From Medakamo hakoo (taxonomy: Eukaryota > Chlorophyta > Trebouxiophyceae > Coccomyxaceae), in assembly GCA_026636295.1 (NCBI GenBank), contig CP089463.1:1116001-1180000 (forward strand): DNA of 64,000 nt. Direction: 5' to 3'. Below are positions 1-11,360 of this stretch, piece after piece; position 1 is the first letter of the stretch; the number at the start of each line of letters is the position of its first letter. A model generated the notes under the pieces. That model saw nothing but the letters and a program-made list of their open reading frames with translations. It was not told where the DNA came from and did no database searches. The translations under genes were made by a program, and so were the position numbers.

Positions 1-223
1 GCCCACGTCGCGCGCGTCGCATGCGTGCGCGCCCGACCGCGCAGCCCGTCGACGCCCGCAACACCGCCCACCACCCCCTCAGTACGGTGCCGCGAACGCC
101 CGTGTTTCCCATGGAATGCAGCCGCGAGCGGCGGCGCGGAGCTTTCCTCACCAAAACGCAAACGTTTTTTTCAAAAAACAAAACGCCAGGAGGCTCTCTC
201 AACCTTCCACCGCCCTCGGCGCC

Positions 224-1691
224 ATGTCCTCGCCCGACGCCGCCGCCGCCACGCTGGCCGGCTTGCGGACCGACGACGACCACCCACCGTCCCCTTCTCG
301 CCCTCCCCCACTGTCCGCGTCCGTCGGCTCGGCCGACATCACCCTCCCTCCCTCCACCACGACCCGCCCGCCCCCACGCCCGGGCTCGACCTCCGGCTGG
401 AAAGGCGTGACCCTGCACAAGCGGACGTGCAAGTGGGAAGCCCATGTCTGGCACGCTAAAAAACAGGTGTACCTGGGCGGCTTTGACTGGGAGGAGCACG
501 CGGCCAAAGGTGACAGACGGGTTTTTTTTCTTTTGGCGACCGGCCCCATCGCGCCCCCCACCCACATTATTCCCTCCCTCATCCCCACGCCCACCCACCG
601 CCTCTTCAGCCCACGACATCATGACCCTGAAATCGCGTGGCTTCGGCGCGGAGGTGCGTGGTGTGTCTTTTCCGTCTGCGGACGGCAGCGAACAACAACG
701 ACACAAAACTGAAAGCTCCCTCTCCACCCCATCCCATCCCTCCTGTTCGCTCTCCCACCCAACCCAACCCCCCCACCCCCCCACCCCCGTCCGACAGCTC
801 AACTTCCCCCTGGAAACCTACACGGAGTTCCTGCCCTTCCTAGCCATCATGTCTGAAGACGACGTCCTGGCCATGCTCCGCGTCTCGGCCCGCGCGTCGG
901 CCGGCAACCCGCCGCCGCAGCCCATCGGCCGCGACGCGGTCATTCACCCGGGCCGCGCCGCCAGCAAGAAAAAGGGCGGCGGCTCGGCCGGCGACGCCGC
1001 CGGCGGCGGCGGCTCGGCCGGCGACGCCGCCGGCGGCGGCGGCGTCTCCAAATTCCGGCCGGCGTCGAAAAAGAAGATTCAGTCCGCCGCCGCCCGGGCC
1101 ACGCCGCCGTCGCCGCCGCGCCGCAAGACCACGCGCGCGGCGGCCGCGGCGGAAACGGCCGCGCTGGAGGCTGCCAAAGCCGCGTCGGTGGCGGCGACGG
1201 CCGCGGCCGGGCCCGGCGGTGGCGGCTCGCGGGCCGCGCCACTGCTGCGCACGACGGCGACGACGGCGCCCACGCCCGCCGCCGCCCTGGCCGCGCCCGG
1301 CGGCGCGTTTGGCGGCAAGGTCCGCCCGGGCGTGGGCGAGCCCGCACCGCCGGCCGCGCCGGCGTCTTTCGACTTGGCCGCCACGACGCCGGCCCCGCCC
1401 GCGGGGATGGGCGGCTCCCGCCTGCCGTCCTTGCTGCCGCCGTCGGCCGCGGCTGGTCGGCCGGGGAAGGCGGGCGGCACTGGCTGGACGCCCGCGCCGG
1501 CCGCGCACCTGCAGCAGGCGTCGCCGCCGTCCGTCACGCCCTGGTGGACGGCCGACTTGGCCGCGGCTGGCGGCGGGGTTGGGACGGGCGCCACACCCGG
1601 CGGCGGTGGTGGCGGCGGCGCGGTTGAAGCGGCGCGTCTGGCCGACATTTACGAAGCGCTGGCGGGCACGCCGGGCGCGTGGCGGCACTGA
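224..1691 (+). CDS. AP2/ERF-domain transcription factor
   Basis: Exons 224-509, 610-653 and 798-1691 join in frame to give 407 aa. Residues ~57-118 form one AP2 DNA-binding domain, split over all three exons: SGWKGVTLHKRTCKWEAHVW, then KKQVYLGGFDWEEHAAKAHD and LKSRG, ending LNFPLETY. The WEAHVW, QVYLGGF and AA.AHD blocks are typical of AP2 proteins of algae and plants. The remaining ~290 residues are low-complexity Ala/Gly/Pro with short Lys patches (SKKK, KKK) that could act as nuclear signals; the Gly/Ala stretch near residues 160-185 holds a duplicated 10-residue unit. ATG 224 is the first in frame and precedes a Ser/Pro-rich leader. The regulated genes cannot be told from the sequence. 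Confidence 0.85.
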
Positions 1692-1891
1692 AATGAGAGT
1701 GTGGGGTGATGAGTGCCGAACACAAAACCAAACCTGCCTTTCTTTTCGTCCTTTCTCCCCGCCCTGCCTTGTTAATCCACGCATGCGTTCCACACATTAA
1801 AGAATCAACGCAAACAAAGCGCTCTCTACACGCCCGCGCAAACAATGGAAAAAAAAACAATGCTCTGTGCCTCCATCCACCCATGCATCCT

Positions 1892-3763
1892 TCAACCACC
1901 ACGGCCGCCCGTCACCAGCGCGTCCTGGTACAGCTCCAAGAAAGCCGCCACGCCCGCCCGGCCCAAGGCAGACCCACCGGCGGACGCGGCCTGGCCGTAG
2001 ACGGGCGCCATGGCGCTGCCGTCGTCGCCTTCCTGTCCACCGCCCGCTTCCTGTTCTTTCTTGACGGCCGCGACCGCGGCCGCCAGGTCTTTGACCAGGT
2101 CGGCCGCCGTGCCCACGGACGCGGGCGTGAAGCACATGTGCAGGGCGGGCGGGTGTGCGAGGGCCGACAGCCGCCAGCCCTTGGACGAGAGGGCGTCGTT
2201 CACTCTCCAGACGTCCAGGCGGGCCGGGTCGCGGGCGGCAAAGGCGACGACGGGCCCGGCCGGCTTGCCGACCACCACCAGGTCTCCGACCAGGGGCGCA
2301 GCGCTTAAGCCCTCGACCACCGTGCGGACGGCGGCGTAGGCGGCCGCGGCGTGGCCGGCCAGACCGGACCGGCCCTGGTGGACGAGCGAGGCCCAGGCAG
2401 ACGCGACGAGCGCGCCAGACCGCGACCCGGGCAGGCCGGGGGAGACGTACAGGCCGCCGGGCCAGTCCGTGACGGCCGTCATGGCGGCGCGGCGCCGGGC
2501 CTCCCCACGGAAGAGGCAGCACGACACGCCCTTAAGCGTCAGGCCAAACTTGTGCGGGTCGATGGAGAGGGAGACGACTGACCGCCCCGCGTCAAAGCCC
2601 CAGCGCGGCAGCGGCGTCGGCGAGAAGGGCAGGACGAACCCGCCCAAGCAGGCGTCGACGTGGACGGGGATGCCGGCTTTGGCGGCCGCGGCCGCGATGC
2701 CGGCGACGTCGTCGAGCGCGCCGTGCGGGTAAGAGACGGCAGACGCGACGACCAAGGCGGTGCGGGCTGTGAAGGCAGCCGCCGCGTCGGCGGCGTGGAA
2801 GCGGCCGTCGGACCGGGTGGGGACGACGACGGCTTCCAGGCCAAACATGGCCGCGGCTTTGTGGAAGGCTGGGTGGGCGGACGACGCCAGGACGAGCTGC
2901 AAGCGGGCGCCCGGCCCCGCGAGGGCGGACGCGACCACGCACCGGGCGGACGCCGCGGCCGCGTTGCGCGCAGACAGCACGGCCGTGAGAATGCTTTCCG
3001 TGCCGCCGCTCGTGACCAGGCCGCCGATATCAGGGTCCCCACCACCGCCCACCAACGACGCCGCCATGGCCAGGACGTCCCGCTCCAGCGCGACCGCCGC
3101 GGGAAAGGCGGACGCGTGCATCGGGTTGGCGTGGGCGTGCGCGGCAAACGCGTCGGCCAGGAGGCGGGCGTGGTCGCCGCCGGGGGGGAGGTACAGAGTG
3201 CCGGACGCTTTGACGGTGGCCGCGTCGCTGATGCGGACGCCATCGCCCGCCGCGGCCGCCCGCAACGTCTTCAACACTGACCCGGCAGCTTCGCCCGTCG
3301 CCGGCAGGGCCGTGCGCGGCGGGCCCAAGGCCGCCGGGCGCGGCGGCACGGACGAGCGCACGCGCGCGCGGACGCCCTCCATCTCGGCCGCGACGGCCGG
3401 GACGAAGCGGGTGGCTAGCGCGAGGATCAGTTTGGACGCGCCGCCGGCCCGGCGGATGGCGGCGGCCAGGCCGGCGGCAAACCAGAGGATGGCACAAAGG
3501 AGGGCCGCCGCGGCCGCGCCCGCGGCACAGGCCTGGTACGGGCGGAGCGGGGAGAGGGACGCGTCCGCGGCGTCGGCCCAGGACAAGGCGGTGGCGACGA
3601 GCGGAACAGGGAGCACCTGTTTCCACCCCGTCAGCAGCGTGGACAGGGAGGGCACGGCGCGGGCGGGCGGCGGCGGCGGCGCCCACCAGGCGCGGGCGGG
3701 CGCGGTGGTGGCCGTCCTTGGGGCCCAGCGCGCGGCGCGCTGTCTTTTCGCCGCAAACGGCAT
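1892..3763 (-). CDS. DPL1: Sphingosine-1-phosphate lyase
   Basis: Intronless, 623 aa. PLP-dependent lyases of this family cleave phosphorylated sphingoid bases in the ER membrane, the exit step of sphingolipid breakdown. A hydrophobic segment at ~80-100 (ACAAGAAAAALLCAILWFAA) would anchor the enzyme, with the catalytic domain following. Visible family motifs are TSGGTES (251-257), HVDACLGGFVLPF (~368-380) and SIDPHKFG, in which K405 is the expected PLP lysine. Length fits the family (~540-620). The open frame continues 11 codons upstream to a GTG, but the first ATG is at 3763 and is used here. It is convergent with the AP2/ERF gene, with 200 bp between stops. Confidence 0.93.
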   Translation of the reverse strand: MPFAAKRQRAARWAPRTATTAPARAWWAPPPPPARAVPSLSTLLTGWKQVLPVPLVATALSWADAADASLSPLRPYQACAAGAAAAALLCAILWFAAGLAAAIRRAGGASKLILALATRFVPAVAAEMEGVRARVRSSVPPRPAALGPPRTALPATGEAAGSVLKTLRAAAAGDGVRISDAATVKASGTLYLPPGGDHARLLADAFAAHAHANPMHASAFPAAVALERDVLAMAASLVGGGGDPDIGGLVTSGGTESILTAVLSARNAAAASARCVVASALAGPGARLQLVLASSAHPAFHKAAAMFGLEAVVVPTRSDGRFHAADAAAAFTARTALVVASAVSYPHGALDDVAGIAAAAAKAGIPVHVDACLGGFVLPFSPTPLPRWGFDAGRSVVSLSIDPHKFGLTLKGVSCCLFRGEARRRAAMTAVTDWPGGLYVSPGLPGSRSGALVASAWASLVHQGRSGLAGHAAAAYAAVRTVVEGLSAAPLVGDLVVVGKPAGPVVAFAARDPARLDVWRVNDALSSKGWRLSALAHPPALHMCFTPASVGTAADLVKDLAAAVAAVKKEQEAGGGQEGDDGSAMAPVYGQAASAGGSALGRAGVAAFLELYQDALVTGGRGG

Positions 3764-4011
3764 TGGAAATGCGGTGGAGTCGATGGGTTTGCGCACGCGA
3801 AATGGTATCCTCGATCTGTGCAGATGAGCTCCGTGGGCGGAGAGGGCGAGGGAGGGCGGGTGTGCGGCCCGTGGGCGGGCCCGTTTTGCGCTCGGCGAGA
3901 GCGCCCAATGCCTCTGCCTCTTCGGGACTGTGAATGGTCAACCCGCAGCAGAGTAAAGAGATCGTTTTCATTAAAGGGCGTCCGGGTTTTGCACTCCGCC
4001 CACACGCCCAC

Positions 4012-4047
<36 letters not shown>

Positions 4048-4111
4048 TCCACACGCACCGCCCTCTCCCCCCTCCCCACACACACACACTAAAGAGCCGC
4101 CACATCACCAT
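3764..4111. other. Intergenic region with CA repeat
   Basis: This lies between the start of the sphingosine phosphate lyase gene and the end of the small membrane protein gene, both on -. It should hold the promoter of the first and the 3' end of the second. The clear structure is an (AC)n microsatellite at ~4012-4040. No gene or RNA is visible. Confidence 0.6.
4012..4040. repeat. (AC)n microsatellite
   Basis: Simple dinucleotide run of about 14 AC units between two - strand genes, flanked by further CACA-rich sequence. Confidence 0.9.
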
Positions 4112-4813
4112 TCAGTCCAGCTTGACGCCAAACCAGTTGGCGGCCGCGACGGCCAGCACGCCCAGGACCGTCAGCCGGCGCGCCGCGTGGCCGGCCGCGC
4201 CCATGAACAGGGCGACTAAGGCAGCAGACCCGGCCGCCACCTGCCAGGGCGCCAGGTGGCCGACTTTGGCGTCGACGGCCTGGGTGGCGACTCGGGCGTG
4301 GGGTTCGACCGCCGCCCACGCGCGAGAAGCCTCAGACACGGCCGCGTTGATGTGCGGGCGGACGGCGTCGAGGGCTGGGGAGGCTTTCTCTAAGAGCGGG
4401 GCCAGGACTGCATTTTTTGTGTGTTGTTTGTTTTGGGGAAGCATGAGTTGCGCGCGGGGTGCGGAAAGTAGAAAAGAGAGAGAGAGAGGGGGAGGGGAGG
4501 GGGTGGATGGAAGAGCATGGAGTGACAGGGTGGAGGTCGCGCGAAGAAAAAAACGACCGCAAGTTCGCACGGATGCTCGCCACGCCGCATCCTCGCTCAA
4601 CTCTGGGCGCGGTGTCACACACTCCTGCCTTCACGTCGACACCGTGGATCGAGGAAAGGGGGAGGCGGCGCCGTCCGTGCGGGCCGTGCAAAAGCGCGCA
4701 CGGCACGCGAGGCGCGCCGCCCATGCATCGGGCGAAAAAACACAGCGCCCGCCCGCGCTGGGCCAAAACGCACCGGCTTCCGCCTGGGCTTTCAGGGAGG
4801 CGACGTCGACCAT
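4112..4813 (-). CDS. Small membrane protein, function unknown
   Basis: Exons 4774-4813 and 4112-4407 (read on -) join in frame to 111 aa beginning MVDVASLKAQAEA. The middle (LLEKASPALDAVRPHINAAV to ~residue 65) is predicted helical and amphipathic. The C-terminal third has two closely spaced hydrophobic stretches, WQVAAGSAALVALFMGAAG and RLTVLGVLAVAAANWFGV, giving a hairpin-like membrane anchor. The donor GTGCGT and acceptor TGCAG are clear, and the second-exon frame alone lacks a convincing start. A short amphipathic helix followed by a membrane hairpin resembles lipid-droplet or ER-shaping proteins in layout only; I recognise no family. Confidence 0.7.
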
Positions 4814-5199
4814 GGTGTGGGAAGGAGGCTGGAGGGGAACTGCCTACAAAAACCGAGGGAGCTAGAGAGGACGGACGGAGAGTTGAGGAGTGTGAGAGGC
4901 GGGCGGGGAGCTCGCGCCTCCATCCACCCCCTCTCCACCCGCTCCCGTCTCTCCGTTTTTTTATGAGACGGGGACGCGTTGGCGTCCCCTTTTTTTTCTT
5001 GATTTGTTTACTCCCACCCCCAGAGACGCGGAAGGGCCGGAAAGTAAACCCGTCACCCATCCACCTCTCTCTCCACACCCGCAGCAGGCAAAAAAGAAAA
5101 ACACTCCCTCCGTCTTTTGTTGTTGGGTTTTCCCACGCGCACACTCCCACCCTCTCTTTCTCTCCGTCTCCGCACGCCAGTCCCACCACCACCACCGCC
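4814..5199. other. Intergenic region, promoter of small gene and 3' end of EF-2
   Basis: Both neighbours are on -, so this should contain the promoter of the small membrane protein gene and the 3' UTR of EF-2. It has T and A runs (about 4956-5000 and 5088-5100) and CT-rich tracts. No coding exon or RNA gene is visible. Confidence 0.5.
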
Positions 5200-8100
5200 T
5201 CACAGCTTGTCCTCGTACTCGGACAGCGGCTGCGGCTCCGGCTTCAGGCCCTTGCGCTTGCGGATGTCCAGCACGATGGTGTGGGCCTGCGACCCGGACG
5301 ACAGCGGGTCGGCGGACATCGTCTCCCAGTGGTCGAAGACGCACTGGGGGAAGGCCTGGCCGGACGTCGCGGCGCGCAGCGTGGACGTGAAGCCAAAGGA
5401 CTCGATGACGGGCAGGTACGCCTTCAGGTTGAAGATGGGCGTGCCCGGGCGCTGGGCCTCCTCGAACACGTGGCCGCGCTTCTGGTTGAGCACCGAGTAG
5501 ATGCCGCCCAGCGCCTGTTCGGGCGCCTGGATTTCGACCAGGTAGACGGGCTCGCACAGGCGGGGCTGGGCCGTCAGCTCCGCCGCGTACAGCGCGCGGC
5601 GGGCGGTCGGGATGATCTGGCCGCCGCCGCGGTGGATCGCGTCGGCGTGCATGACGACGTCGTGGATCTCAAACACGCACCCGCGCATGTTTTCCTCCGA
5701 CAGGACGCCTTCCTTGGTGGCCCACTGGAAGGCGGCGACGGCAGAGTCCTTGATTTCGTTCATGTACTGTTGGGCGGAGGGGGTGGGGGGGACCGGTGTG
5801 GGAAAGCGGGCGGGGTGAGCAAAAAAAAAAGGAAGGAGGGGCGGGGGGAGAGGGGGTGGCGGCGCGCGGCGCGGGTCCGGGGGCGAGCCGTCCACTCCCC
5901 CGTCGTCACTCCCCCGTGCCGCCCCCATCCATCCACCACCACCACCACCACCCACGCACCTGGACGCCCTTGGTCACGTCCACCAGCATGTTGGGGCCCG
6001 TCGTGTCCGGGCCGAAGCACCAGATCTTCTTGGCCAGGTCCTTGTCCCACCCAAACTCTTCAGACAGGATCTTGGAGCGGACCTTGGGGTCGTCGCGCGG
6101 GCCGACCTTGCCCTCGTCGATGGCCTCGGCCAGGCCGTCCTCCATGGGCCGGGCCGTCAGGTACAGGCGGTTGTGCTTGTTGGGGGACTTGGACATGACG
6201 ACGTGGTCGGACGTGGCGGTGACGGTCTCGCGGAAGGAGACGACCGGGTCGGAGATGCGGATCTCGGCGCCGCCCATGAAGTCTTCCTGCAGGTCCTTCA
6301 GGCAAATCTCCAGGTGCAGCTCGCCCGCGCCCGCGATGATGTGCTCGCCCGTCTCTTCGATCGTGCACTGGACCATGGGGTCGGACTTGGCCAGGCGCTT
6401 CAGGCCCTCCACCAGCTTGGGCAGGTCGGACGCGACCTTGGGCTCGACCGCGACGCGCACGACGGGCGAGACCGAGAACTTCATGGCCTTGATCGGGTGC
6501 GCGTCCTCGCACTTTTCGCCGGTCAGCGTCGCGTTCTTGGTGATGAACTGGTCCAGGCCCACCATGGCGACCGTGTTGCCGCACGGCACGTCCTCCACCG
6601 CCTCCTGGCGGCGGCCCATGCACAGCACGGTGCGCTGCACCGTCTTGACGTACAGGTCCTTCTTCTGGCCGGGGACGTAGTTGGGGCCCATGATGCGCAC
6701 CTTCTGGCCCGTGCACACCTTGCCCGCGAACACGCGGCCGAAGGCGAAGAAGCGGCCCTTGTCGGAGGCGGGGATCATCTTGGAGACGTACAGCATGAGC
6801 GGGCCGTTGGGGTCGCACGTGCGGATGGCCTGCGCGTACGCGTCGTCGAGGGGGCCCTCGTACAGGTTCTCCACGCGGTACACCTGGGCGGTGGCGGGCG
6901 AGGGCAGGTGGTAGATCATCATCTCCAGCAGCGCCTCGTGCGCGGGCAGCCAGGCCTGCATGATGCGCTTCATCAGCGGCTTGCCCGACAGCTCGCGGTC
7001 CTCCGCCTTGATCTTGGAGGAGATGCCCAGCTTGTCGCACAGCTCGAACAGCTTGGTCTTGTTGTCGTTGATGGCGGCTGTTGGGCGTGAGTGGGGTGGT
7101 GGGGTGGGGTGGGGGTGGGTGGGGGTGGGGTGGGGGGCGTGAGACAGGACGGGGGATGGGAAGCAAAACACGCGCGGCGCGCGCGACGCGGCCCGCACCC
7201 CCAAACACACAAAAAAAAAAACACTCACCCTCAATGATCGTCTTGATGGGGTCGTACACGAACTGGACGAAGCCGCGCTTGCACGTGGCCGCGCCCGTCG
7301 ACTTCTTCGTCCACTTCTTCGTCGCCGGGTCGAAGAAGTTGTCGCCCCACAGCTTCTCCATCATTTTCGCCTCCTCCACGCCAAAGCGTTTCGCGTAGAT
7401 GGCGGAGAAGACGGTCAGCGTGAACGCCCAGCCGTGCAGGCCGGCCGAGAAGGAGACCGTCCCCTTCTCCGGGTACACCTGCGTGTCGCCCAGCTTCTCG
7501 TCCGCGTACGTGGCCATGATGACGTTGGCCGTCTCGATGACGCGGCGGAAGCCCATGTACGCCTCCTCGCCGTCCAGCATCAGTTCCAGGAAGCACCGGT
7601 CCAGCTTGTTGACGGTCATGACGGGCCGGATGCGCTCGCCCAGGGCCTGGCGCAGCACGGTCTCCGTCTGCACGCACACGCCCTCGACGCAGTCGACGAC
7701 GACGAGCGCGCCGTCGGTGATGCGCAGCGCGGCCGTCACCTCCGACGAAAAGTCGACGTGGCCGGGCGAGTCGATGAGGTTGACCAGGAAGTCGTTGCCG
7801 TCCCGCTTGCCCGTGAAGCGGGCCAGGTCCTCGTCCGCCATCTGGTAGTAGAGCGAGATGCCCGTCGACTTGATGGTGATGCACCGGTCCTGCTCGTCCT
7901 GGCGCGTGTCCGTCAGGCGCTGGTCGCCCGCGGCCTCCATGGCAATGATGCCCGCCGCCGCGACCAGGGAGTCGGTCAGCGTGGACTTGCCGTGGTCGAC
8001 GTGGGCGATGACGGACATGTTCTGGGGGTGTGAGGGGTGGGGTGGTGTGGGGTGGGGAGGCGAGGGGGCGTGAGGTCTCACGGGCGGGCGGGTGGGGGAG

Positions 8101-8782
8101 AGACAGAGGACGCGGCGGGGGCGCCCGGGCCCGGGAGCGCGCGCCCGGCCGCGCCCATCGCGAGCCGCCGCGCGCGCCGTCGCCCCCCCTGGCGTGCGAC
8201 GCGGCGCCGCAGCACCTCCCCTCCCTTTGCCCACAAGGACGTCGGGTGTCATGGGCGGCCGCTGGACCGGGCTTGGACGGGAAGGCGAGCGCCAGGCGGC
8301 CGCGCGAGCGACGGGCGAGACACAGCCGACGCGCAAGGCACAGTTTTTTTGGCGGGCAACTTTGACGCGCTCGTCGCTCCACGCCAAAACGCACCCGGAT
8401 GTTGCACTGTTTGTCCATGAGCGCACGAATCTGGTCGATCGTGAACTGCAGGTTCAGGTGGGTGGGGAGGCGGGTGGGTGTGAGTTTCCTGTGGCGGCGG
8501 CCCGCCGTGGGGCCGGGTGCAGACGCGGCCGCGCAGAGAGGGTGAGGCACGACGGCTTGAGGTTCCCGGCCGTGGCGTGGGGGTGTGCAGGCGGCGCGCG
8601 GCCTCGTCATCCTGCCCAGAGCGTTGTGCAACACCTGCCCTCATCGCGGCGGCAAATCGCCGCCGGAAAGGAGGCCAGGAAACGCGGGCACGGCGGCCGG
8701 ACTGAAGCCGCCGATCGACTCGGCACACGCGCGCTCGGCTCGCTTCGGCATCGCACCCAAACAAGCAACGCACCTTGACCAT
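5200..8782 (-). CDS. EEF2: Translation elongation factor 2
   Basis: Five coding exons on -: 8774-8782, 8395-8445, 7229-8021, 5960-7077 and 5200-5766, totalling 845 aa, the normal EF-2 length. EF-2 is the GTPase that moves tRNA and mRNA through the ribosome. The G1 motif is AHVDHGKST, switch I is [13 protein letters not shown]3 is DSPGHVDF, and domain IV has the diphthamide loop [17 protein letters not shown] with its modified histidine. The protein ends in DKL, as EF-2 does. The first coding exon is only nine bases (MVK). Introns interrupt after ..CNIR, at TIIEA and after KGVQ. The organism therefore uses EF-2 proper; EF-1 alpha is not in the window. Divergent from the AP-2 sigma gene, 275 bp between starts. 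Confidence 0.97.
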
Positions 8783-9057
8783 GGTCGCCGGTTGACTGGT
8801 GGAGTGGACAGCCGGGGACTCCGGAAGGAAGGGTAGGGTGGGGGGAAAGGGTTCTGTGTCGCGCGAGAGGGGGGGGTGGCTGGCTCGGCCGATACTCGCA
8901 GTGAAGAGGGAGCAGAGGGCCGCGTGGAGCGCGAGACGAGCGAGCACAGCCATTGCGCCGTTGTTTTTTTTCGCGCAGGGGGAGAGACGGGGCGACGGAA
9001 CGGTCGCCTCCCTGCCTCCGCTGCGCGCTGAGGCGGGCGCCGCCCCCACTGCACGCC

Positions 9058-9905
9058 ATGATCCGGTTCATCCTGCTCCAAAACCGGGCGGGCAAGGTGA
9101 GGTGGTGGAGGGATGGAGGGAGAGCGGGGCACGTTGCGCGGGGCGGCGCCTTTCTCCCTCTCTCTCTTTCAACGCCGCGCCGACGGGCAGCAGTCCCACG
9201 CACCCACGCTTGAGTCGGAGGGTGTGCCTGCATCGTCACCAGCCCTGTGCTGCGTGTGGCCTCCACCGGATGCCTTCCGCGTCCAGGGTGGCCTTGCGAA
9301 CGGAAGGGACATCACCAGACCCCCCGCCTGCCCCCCAGTCAAACCTGCCGTCCCCCTCTCCCATTTTCACGACCCGTCCCACCCCTCAAAAACACAGACC
9401 CGCCTCGCAAAATTCTACGTCCCACTGTCCGACGCCGAGCAGCGGGCCGCCGAAGCTGACGTGTTCCGGGCGACGTCCGCCCAGCGGGACGCGCGCACGC
9501 CCCAGGCCAATGTGATGGACTGGGGGCCGCACAAGCTGGTCGTCCGGCGGTACGCGGGCCTGGCGTTCGCGGCCTGCATCGACGCGGCCGATCCGGAGCT
9601 CGCGGCGCTGGAGGCCATCCACCTCTTCGTCGAAGTGCTGGACCACTACTTCGGCGCCGTGTGCGAGCTGGACCTGGTCTTCAACTTTCACAAGGCAAGG
9701 TTTGGGGATGCATGGATGGGATGGAGAACGGAAAACCCAAACACCACGTCCTGTCTCTAGACACTCACTCCCGCACCGCCCCTCCCCACCCCTTCAACAG
9801 GCGTACCTCATCCTGGACGAGTTTGTGCTGGGCGGCGAGATCCAGGAGACGAGCAAGAAGGTGATCCTGGAACGCCTGGGTGAGCTGGACCGCATCGAGA
9901 CTTGA
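9058..9905 (+). CDS. AP2S1: AP-2 clathrin adaptor complex, small (sigma) subunit
   Basis: Exons 9058-9096, 9398-9694 and 9801-9905 give 146 aa (family ~142). Sigma forms the core of the adaptor that selects cargo for clathrin coats at the plasma membrane. The sequence follows the family end to end: MIRFILLQNRAGKTRLAKFY, HKLVVRRYAGLAF, IHLFVEVLDHYFGAVCELDL, FNFHKAYLILDEFVLGGEI, ending ERLGELDRIE. The residues around HKLVVRRYAGL favour AP-2 sigma over AP-1 or AP-3 sigma. Intron 2 begins with GC (exon end AAG, then GCAAGG), so it is a GC-AG intron; only this junction gives the conserved HKAYLILDE. Confidence 0.94.
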
Positions 9906-10203
9906 CATGGGGGGGGGGGGGGCGCCCTCCCCTGTTTTTTGCCGGAAAGTGTGCAGGTGGGGCGTGCGCATGGGAGAGGGGGGTGAGAGAGCGTGGTGTT
10001 GTTGTTCGAGCACGATTAGAAATGAGAGAAAGAGGAACATGTTTCGCACGGACGAGGTTTGCATTTTTCTCACTCGCGCGAACGCGCATGCAAGAAAAAA
10101 AAAAAAAGGCCGCCCCGCCACACAGGCAGTGCCGGCGCCTTTCCTGCGCAGACCACACCCGTCCCCCTAGTAGCGCTGGACCCGTAGAAGATCCCACACC
10201 CGC

Positions 10204-11213
10204 ATGGATCCGTCCGCCCTGGCCTCCGGCCGGGCCACATTCAGCCTGGACCTGCCACCGGCGGCCGCCGGCGGCGGCGCGGCCGCCGCGCTTGAAGGCG
10301 CAAAGTCCGCTTTGGCCCGCCGGTTACTGCGGTGGAACCCGGATTTGGGTGGTGTCCTGCTAGGCGTGACTGACGAGAGCCTGGTGGGCGGAGTGGTAAG
10401 TTGACGAGGGCCCTGGAGGCAGGGCGGGCGGGGGCGAAAAGGCGCGCCGACGGCTAGGCATCGGTCGCTTCGGGGAGCGCTCGAACCTGCCCAACGCCCA
10501 AAACACACACCAAAACAGGCGCCCATCGGCGAGGTCTTCCCGCTCGTCCGCGTGCGTGTGACCGCCCAGGTCACCGTTTTCAAGCCCCGGCCGGGCATGG
10601 TGCTGAGTGAGTTTGGCTTTTCTGGGTTGCGTGAGAGCGGAGGGGCGGGTTGGATGCTTGCCGGGAACGCGGATGGATGGGTGGAAAAGTCCCAACCCGT
10701 CTCCCACCCTCAAAAAACACAACAGGCGGCGTCGTCAACAAGGTCGGCGCCGACCACGTCGGCATCCTCACCCTGGGCGCCATCAACGCGGCGGTGGGCG
10801 CGGACCGGGTGCGGGCCGCGTTTTCGCCGCCCGCCCCGCGCGGCAGCACAGCCGCAAACGGGGACGGCCCCGCCACCTCTGCCGCCCGCACGTCCGCCTG
10901 GATTCACAGGGCCGACCCCGCCCACACGCTCGCCGTCGGCACGCCCGTCCTGTACGAGTGCGTGCGCGTGCGGGCGGACGGCGGCGGCTTTGCCACCATC
11001 GTGGGCAGCTTTGAGCCGGCGTGGACGGGGGTGGACGGGCGGGTGCCGGCGCCGCCGAGCAGGTGGGCGCCGCCGGCCGCAAAGAAGAAGTCGGAGGAGC
11101 CGCCGCCGCCTGATCGGACGCCTGCTGCCGCCAAGGCGAAGACGAAGACGCCTGGTGGCGTCAAGGACGGGGGCGTGAAGAAGAAAAAGGGTGGCGGGAG
11201 GAAGAAGAAGTGA
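10204..11213 (+). CDS. POLR1F: RNA polymerase I subunit RPA43
   Basis: Exons 10204-10395, 10519-10606 and 10726-11213 give 255 aa. RPA43 is the Rpb7-like stalk subunit of RNA polymerase I, which makes rRNA. Visible are an N-terminal Rpb7-like part (NPDLGGVLLGV), then VRVTAQVTVFKPRPGMVLSG joined across intron 2 to VVNKVGADHVGILTLGAINA, an OB/S1-like fold that carries the RPA43 hallmark GVVNKV..H.G.L..G..NA. A Lys-rich tail (KKKKGGGRKKK) follows. The hallmark separates it from Rpb7 and Rpc25. All donors are GTAAG or GTGAG type. The next gene starts 147 bp downstream on the same strand. Confidence 0.87.
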
Positions 11214-11220
11214 GTGAGGC

Positions 11221-11239
11221 GGGGGGGGGGGGGGGGGGG
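11221..11239 (+). repeat. Poly-G tract
   Basis: A run of about 19 G lies eight bases after the RPA43 stop, in its expected 3' UTR. It is simple sequence with possible quadruplex potential. Confidence 0.8.
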
Positions 11240-11360
11240 CCGTGTTAGAAAAATGAGCGACCAGTTTTTTTTTTTTCCTAGCGCCCCGCGCGGGTCAGAA
11301 CGCTGAAGAATCGGCGGCTTTTTTTGTGTCGCAACCGCCGTCGCATCCACCACTCACGCC

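Noticed and set aside
840-1793. Open frame on - opposite the AP2/ERF tail
   Set aside because: Low-complexity Arg/Gly translation, no start context or motif, and the + strand frame carries the AP2 domain.
9901-10203. tRNA-like TTCGA word near 10004
   Set aside because: No T-arm partner, acceptor stem or anticodon arm can be folded around it; no tRNA was found in the window.
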